Of a stretch of 53,297 bases of DNA, positions 49,931-53,297 are shown in pieces. The notes under the pieces are model-generated. The model ran no database searches and was not told the origin of the DNA. It worked only from the letters and a program-made list of their open reading frames with translations. Origin of the DNA: RGIG2041 sp045537695. Lineage in GTDB: Bacteria > Bacillota > Clostridia > UBA1381 > UMGS1253. Location: NCBI GenBank assembly GCA_045537695.1, contig JAZSQB010000053.1:1-53297 (forward strand), read 5' to 3'. Every line of letters starts with the position of its first letter. The stretch's first letter is position 1. The translations under genes were made by a program, and so were the position numbers.

Positions 49931-49996
49931 GCGTTTTTTGCAAATTTTTTGAGGTGTACCAGATAGGGGATTTTTCTTGGTTTTTACACACAATAG

Positions 49997-50024
49997 GTAG
50001 GGGCGATTCACGAATCGCCCCTAC
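49997..50024. repeat. REP-like palindrome
   Basis: GTAGGGGCGATTC-AC-GAATCGCCCCTAC, a 13-bp perfect palindrome between the str operon promoter and the accessory block. Confidence 0.75.
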
Positions 50025-50030
50025 AAACAA

Positions 50031-50056
50031 AAAGGAGCAGCTAAAAGCTACTCCTC
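50031..50056 (-). terminator. Terminator of the small membrane-protein gene
   Basis: GGAGTAGCT / AGCTGCTCC (one G-T pair) then T5 on the minus strand. Confidence 0.75.
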
Positions 50057-50101
50057 TCTTCTTAATCCTTCAATAAGACTGAAGAACCGTCTCTTGGTCT
50101 T

Positions 50102-50302
50102 TTAACAAAGCATAAAAACATCTACTCCAGCTATAATAATTACTATTCCTAAACAAATCAAAAGAATACGGTTTAACAATTCTCCATATTTAGTATTACG
50201 CAAATACCAATATATGCTTGGGAACTTCCAGTTATATATTCCTGCACAAATACATAGCATTCCAATTACGACAAACACTATTAATTTTAATATAGCTGGC
50301 AT
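50102..50302 (-). CDS. Small two-helix membrane protein, Imm17-like
   Basis: 66 aa, strong SD (GGGGGG, 6 nt). Two membrane helices (about 5-24 and 44-64) flank a short loop NWKFPSIYWYLRNTKYGE. The pattern G-Y/F-NW...F near the end of helix 1 and NRI-x6-G-III-AG in helix 2 resembles immunity protein family Imm17, which protects against Rhs/polymorphic toxins (recall from family pattern, weak). Its position in the same block as an Rhs toxin makes an orphan immunity gene plausible; the partner toxin is not adjacent. Confidence 0.55.
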   Translation of the reverse strand: MPAILKLIVFVVIGMLCICAGIYNWKFPSIYWYLRNTKYGELLNRILLICLGIVIIIAGVDVFMLC

Positions 50303-50374
50303 TCTTAACCCCCCATAAAAGATTTATATTCATCAATTAACGCATCTTGCCTATCATTTGATTGACTTAACCAA

Positions 50375-50420
50375 AAGACAAAAAGGGACGAAAGACAAAA
50401 AGGGGCGTACCTTTTTTGTC
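50375..50420. repeat. REP-like palindrome of the RAYT block, left outer copy
   Basis: AAAGACAAAAAGGGACG, then GACAAAAAGG-GGCGTA-CCTTTTTTGTC, a near-perfect palindrome. Confidence 0.7.
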
Positions 50421-50449
50421 TGTTTTTCTTGTGTTTGGTAGTTTGGTTT

Positions 50450-50548
50450 TTAATGCAGTTTAATTAATAAAGCAATAAATCGCAAAACAATAATACATAC
50501 AACCGCGAGAATTGTCTGTATTAATTTCCTTTTAATCTCTTCATGCAT
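50450..50548 (-). CDS. 32-aa putative membrane peptide
   Basis: MHEEIKRKLIQTILAVVCII then VLRFIALLIKLH: a basic amphipathic head and one membrane-length helix. An SD AAGGAG lies 12 nt upstream, rather far. Such peptides are found as toxin/immunity or phage-type small proteins, but no family can be assigned and the ORF may be chance. Confidence 0.3.
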   Translation of the reverse strand: MHEEIKRKLIQTILAVVCIIVLRFIALLIKLH

Positions 50549-50629
50549 AATAGTCTTTTACTCCTTCATTACCGAATGAATATATGTTGCTTTGTCTTCA
50601 TCAAAAACTAAAATTTTACGCACAAAAGA

Positions 50630-50693
50630 AAGACAAAAAGGGACGTACCTTTTTAAAGACAAAAAGGGACGTACCTTTTTTTGTCAACTTTTT
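50630..50693. repeat. Two tandem REP-like units directly downstream of the RAYT gene
   Basis: AGACAAAAAGGGACGTACCT occurs twice (50630 and 50657), the second completing a palindrome GACAAAAAGG-GACGTA-CCTTTTTTTGTC that ends 5 nt before the RAYT stop. Confidence 0.8.
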
Positions 50694-50697
50694 TTAA

Positions 50698-51435
50698 TTA
50701 AGCTTTTGCAATAATTCCTCTTGAAATACCGGTAACTCGCTCAAGTTGTCTAATCGAATATTTTTCCTTTAACTCATGCAACAAAGCGTTTCTTGTTGCT
50801 CGGTCAAAAGTGCTAATTTGTTGAGGTTCAATTTTTCGTTCTTTTATGATTGCACGTCTAATTGCCTCATCGGTAATTTTCAATTTATCACTAACTAAAA
50901 AAACGTCTAACTCTGTATCTTGGTGGAATTGTTTAAATTCTTTTCGTGAAATCAGCTGCAATACAAAGTCAGTATCGATGATATTCTTTTTACCATCCAC
51001 ATATTCATTATAACTGTTCCAACGATAGTCTTCAATTTTATTAACAATGCCCGCCTTTATAGGGTTTTGGTGAATATATCTTATGACAGAAAGAAGATAC
51101 TCATCAAATTCCACCGGTTGGCTCTTATACCGATTGGCTATCAATGCACCGGTTCTTTGATATTTTTTATTAAAATACATTGCATATTTTGTGAGGAGCC
51201 TTTTCATGATTTGTGAAATTTCACCAGCACTCTTTTCTTTAAGTAATAAGTGAACATGATTACTCATAAAACAATAAGAATATATTTCAAAATATAGTTC
51301 TGCTTTTAACTCATGCAAAATGTGTATCATTTTCAGGTAATCTGCTTCTTCTTCGAAAATATGCTGCTTATTTACCCCACGAAAAACAATATGATACAAT
51401 CCTGTGGGGCTGATTTCTCTTGCTAATCTGCTCAT
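50698..51435 (-). CDS. RAYT-like HUH/Y1 transposase (intact)
   Basis: 245 aa, SD GGGTGA. Features of the IS200-like REP-associated tyrosine transposases: GLYHIVFRGVNKQHIF (about 12-27), the metal-binding SNHVHLLL (about 58-65, HUH-type H-x-H), and the catalytic Tyr region LLSVIRYIHQNPIKAGIV (about 113-130, Y119). A C-terminal extension (about 190-245) with RATRNALLHELKEKYSIRQLERVTGISRG is a helix-turn-helix. Flanked by REP-like palindromes (50630-50693 and 51489-51528, inverted), the signature of RAYT-REP pairs. AT-rich relative to the neighbours. Confidence 0.88.
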   Translation of the reverse strand: MSRLAREISPTGLYHIVFRGVNKQHIFEEEADYLKMIHILHELKAELYFEIYSYCFMSNHVHLLLKEKSAGEISQIMKRLLTKYAMYFNKKYQRTGALIANRYKSQPVEFDEYLLSVIRYIHQNPIKAGIVNKIEDYRWNSYNEYVDGKKNIIDTDFVLQLISRKEFKQFHQDTELDVFLVSDKLKITDEAIRRAIIKERKIEPQQISTFDRATRNALLHELKEKYSIRQLERVTGISRGIIAKA

Positions 51436-51488
51436 ATTATCACCCTACACAAAATTGTATCATATCAGTTAAAAATTGTCAATCAAAA

Positions 51489-51528
51489 GTTGACAAAAAA
51501 GGTACGTCCCCTTTTGTCCGACGTCCCC
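51489..51528. repeat. Right-hand REP-like unit, inverted relative to the left ones
   Basis: GTTGACAAAAAAGGTACGTC then CCCTTTTGTC, the complement of the unit at 50657-50690. Confidence 0.75.
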
Positions 51529-51535
51529 TTTAAAG

Positions 51536-51715
51536 TGTTATTGATGTAAGCTTACAGATAAATCATAGCACTATAAAAAGCATTTGTCATATTTTACTAA
51601 ATGACACGCCAAAACCCGCTTGTATCAAGACTTTCAGCATTTTCAAAGTCAAAGTACACCTCGAAAATAGCCAAAAATATATCAATTTGTCATTTACCAA
51701 ATTACAAAAATTTTC
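51536..51715. other. AT-rich spacer
   Basis: No ORF with SD or recognised hairpin; lies between the RAYT block and the Rhs/immunity pair. Confidence 0.4.
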
Positions 51716-51749
51716 AAAAAAAGAGAGGCAGACTTTAAATCTACCTCTC
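51716..51749 (-). terminator. Terminator of the Rhs/immunity operon
   Basis: GAGAGGTAGA / TCTGCCTCTC (one G-T) then T7 on the minus strand. Confidence 0.85.
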
Positions 51750-51758
51750 CGAGTGAAA

Positions 51759-52088
51759 CTATTGGTTGTTGTTTTTTTGTTTTATACTTATTAACATCCT
51801 TATAAAATCATAAACAATAAAAATGATTAGTGTTATTGCAAAAAACGGAAACATAAATATTGGCAAAATTAAATAATCCGGCGAATTTCCAGATATACAA
51901 ACAATGATACTGAAAATTGCTAATACTAACAGGCTGCATACACAAATAATTCTGCTTTTTAAATTTCCATATATGCACATCAATATTCCTATCAAAAGAG
52001 CAACAACTACAGCTGTAATACCTATGGGATTATTAAATATAAACACATCAAGTATGGATATCAAAATTTCCACAATATTATATTTCAT
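51759..52088 (-). CDS. Candidate membrane immunity protein for the Rhs toxin
   Basis: 109 aa. The ATG overlaps the Rhs stop (ATGA), with SD GGGGGTG 5 nt upstream. Three or four hydrophobic segments (about 3-20, 23-42, 45-66, 70-98) and a short polar tail. Genes of this size directly after a polymorphic toxin nearly always encode the cognate immunity protein; being membrane-embedded, it would neutralise a toxin acting in or entering through the envelope. No Imm family recognised. Confidence 0.7.
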   Translation of the reverse strand: MKYNIVEILISILDVFIFNNPIGITAVVVALLIGILMCIYGNLKSRIICVCSLLVLAIFSIIVCISGNSPDYLILPIFMFPFFAITLIIFIVYDFIRMLISIKQKNNNQ

Positions 52089-53297
52089 TTTGACACCCCC
52101 AATGTTTTGGCATAAAATAATCCCTTGGTTTTATAACGTTCTCCTGGCGAGCCATATAAGGCTTCCCATGTCACATCGTTTTTTGCGGCTGCACGAGTAA
52201 ATCTTCGATTAAAGAACAGTTGATTAAATACATCTTCAGCAAAATTAGGAATTGTATCTGCCATCCATGTTTTATCTAATTGACCATTCATAAAAGATTT
52301 TACACTTGTGCCATTTTTTAGCGTTCCTTTGTAGAATCCTTTCATGCTCATTTGGAGACAATTTGCCTTTAATAAACTATATGATTTATTAATTTGATAA
52401 TATTCCATTGTTGGCTTATCATATCTGCCTACTTCCATTCTATAGCCTTTTTCTATCGTAGTCCCGGCGACTAAATCCTTAAAATAATCTACAGAAGCAT
52501 TAAAATCTCCTTCAACAAAAGTTGCGGAAGTATAATTTTTTGTACTATATGGCAAATCTTGTTTATTAAGCCAACTATTAAAATTTTCCAACGAACCCAT
52601 AGCTCCATCTTCCCAAGGAACTTCAACGAAATAAGTCGCCTTATCACCCCAATAAAAATAATACCATTTCCCATCTCTTGTATCTTGGGTTATTATCGAT
52701 GTATGTCCTGCTCCAGCAGCCGCATGGTCAGCTGTTATTAAAACTGCATCCAAACCCAAGGGGTCAACATAATTCACTGGATTGTTTCCGCAATAAATAT
52801 ACCAATTCAGCCCATCTCTTGCAGGATCCTCTGTTATGAATCGCCCTATTGACGGATCATAGTACCTATTTCGCAGGTAAATGAGTCCACTGCACAAATC
52901 CTGATACTCCCCGTTATAACGGAATGGATTTGCAGCATTACCACCGGTCGGGTTACCGAAGTCATCATAGTCGTAGCCTTCGATATTGCCGTGCCAATCG
53001 GAGTAGTAGAAGGTTCTACTTGTTTCCAGCGTTTTGTACGCAATCAGTTCCAAACCTCTGTAATAGGTTGTACCTGTGGTTAAGCTTTCGCCTTCCCAGA
53101 CGATGTTTGCACCATCATAGACAAAGGCTTTATTATTCTTTGTTTGTCTAAGTCCATTACCATCGTAGGTATAGGTGGTAGTTGTGCCATTTACATTTGC
53201 ACTGCTCATTCTGCCGAGTACATCAAAGGTGAAGGTATCGGTGGTAAAGGTCGGGGTACTCATCAAGCTCAGCGATTCCGACAAGTTTTCTGTCGGC
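52085..53297 (-). CDS. Rhs-family polymorphic toxin, 3' part (continues past window)
   Basis: The frame is open through the right edge; counted from an internal TTG 53284, 399 aa are visible. Residues 1-173 are Rhs core: TYTYDGNGLRQT, RGLELIAYK, then the conserved terminal block FRYNGEYQDLCSGLIYLRNR, YYDPSIGRFITEDPARDGLN and NPVNYVDPLGL (168-178), where the toxin domain begins. The variable C-terminal domain of about 220 residues starts with GAGHTSIITQD (His194) and carries a single ANCLQMS (Cys309); the His...Cys order resembles permuted papain/NlpC-like folds (inference). Immunity gene overlaps by 4 nt. Confidence 0.88.
   Translation of the reverse strand, partial: PTENLSESLSLMSTPTFTTDTFTFDVLGRMSSANVNGTTTTYTYDGNGLRQTKNNKAFVYDGANIVWEGESLTTGTTYYRGLELIAYKTLETSRTFYYSDWHGNIEGYDYDDFGNPTGGNAANPFRYNGEYQDLCSGLIYLRNRYYDPSIGRFITEDPARDGLNWYIYCGNNPVNYVDPLGLDAVLITADHAAAGAGHTSIITQDTRDGKWYYFYWGDKATYFVEVPWEDGAMGSLENFNSWLNKQDLPYSTKNYTSATFVEGDFNASVDYFKDLVAGTTIEKGYRMEVGRYDKPTMEYYQINKSYSLLKANCLQMSMKGFYKGTLKNGTSVKSFMNGQLDKTWMADTIPNFAEDVFNQLFFNRRFTRAAAKNDVTWEALYGSPGERYKTKGLFYAKTLGVSK

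Noticed and set aside
50375..50693. Short CRISPR-like array in the repeated GACAAAAAGGGACG units
   Set aside because: Units are palindromic, irregularly spaced and not separated by uniform unique spacers; no cas genes are present. They fit REP units of the adjacent RAYT.

Overview
The window reads as part of a chromosome of an anaerobic, endospore-forming member of the Bacillota, most likely class Clostridia. The basis is: a spoIVA gene; an oxygen-sensitive pyruvate formate-lyase with its activase; a split transketolase; YabE-like (G5/3D) and VanW cell-wall proteins; a small DUF6472-type cysteine protein; an rpsL with an N-terminal insertion; and the L7Ae-like gene leading rpsL-rpsG-fusA-tuf. 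Shine-Dalgarno sequences are strong (AGGAG/GGAGG), and many promoters match the sigma-A consensus with 16-18 nt spacers. Several of these promoters and SDs decide starts: LysR, vanW, comM, clc, pepD, OPT and the L7Ae-like gene all begin downstream of the longest open frame.

Layout. 1-5 kb: end of a fumarate-reductase-like flavoprotein coupled to an AspT-type exchanger, an NhaC antiporter, a secreted protein and a small membrane protein. 5-18 kb: a LysR regulator divergent from an MBL hydrolase, a GH20/GH67-like hydrolase, YabE-like and VanW envelope proteins, an ACT/UPF0210 pair, a radical SAM protein, trxB with a DUF3006-like protein, and a polysaccharide deacetylase. 18-30 kb: transport and peptide use (CLC, CPA2 antiporter, DMT exporter, isochorismatase-like hydrolase, OPT peptide transporter with a PqqD-like protein, PepD), then split transketolase. 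29-37 kb: cysE-cysS ... mrnC, shikimate kinase, a 49-aa conserved-looking protein, a broken RAYT transposase, metA, spoIVA and ssb. 37-44 kb: pflB-pflA, greA, an orphan, comM and proC. 44-50 kb: the str operon on the minus strand with its own strong promoter. 50-53 kb: an AT-rich accessory block with an intact RAYT transposase in REP-like palindromes, small membrane proteins and the 3' end of an Rhs polymorphic toxin with an overlapping immunity candidate.

How the genes fit together. PflB/PflA give acetyl-CoA and formate. OPT plus PepD suggest peptide import and dipeptide hydrolysis. CysE/CysS and MetA serve sulfur amino acids. NhaC, CPA2 and CLC are ion/proton exchangers. The LysR protein probably controls itself, and perhaps the divergent MBL gene, through a palindrome lying inside its own promoter.

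The least expected material is intergenic. One repeat has four copies (9.47, 16.68, 27.31, 40.42 kb); each forms a hairpin with an 8-nt loop of the form ATNNAACG. Two copies continue into a second hairpin whose tetraloop changes (GCGA, GAAA) but stays GNRA, followed by a T-run. A different ~100-nt element ends both spoIVA and ssb, which converge. A structured leader with an apparent attenuator precedes a 35-aa ORF at 44.4-44.7 kb. These look like uncharacterised structured 3'- and 5'-UTR elements.
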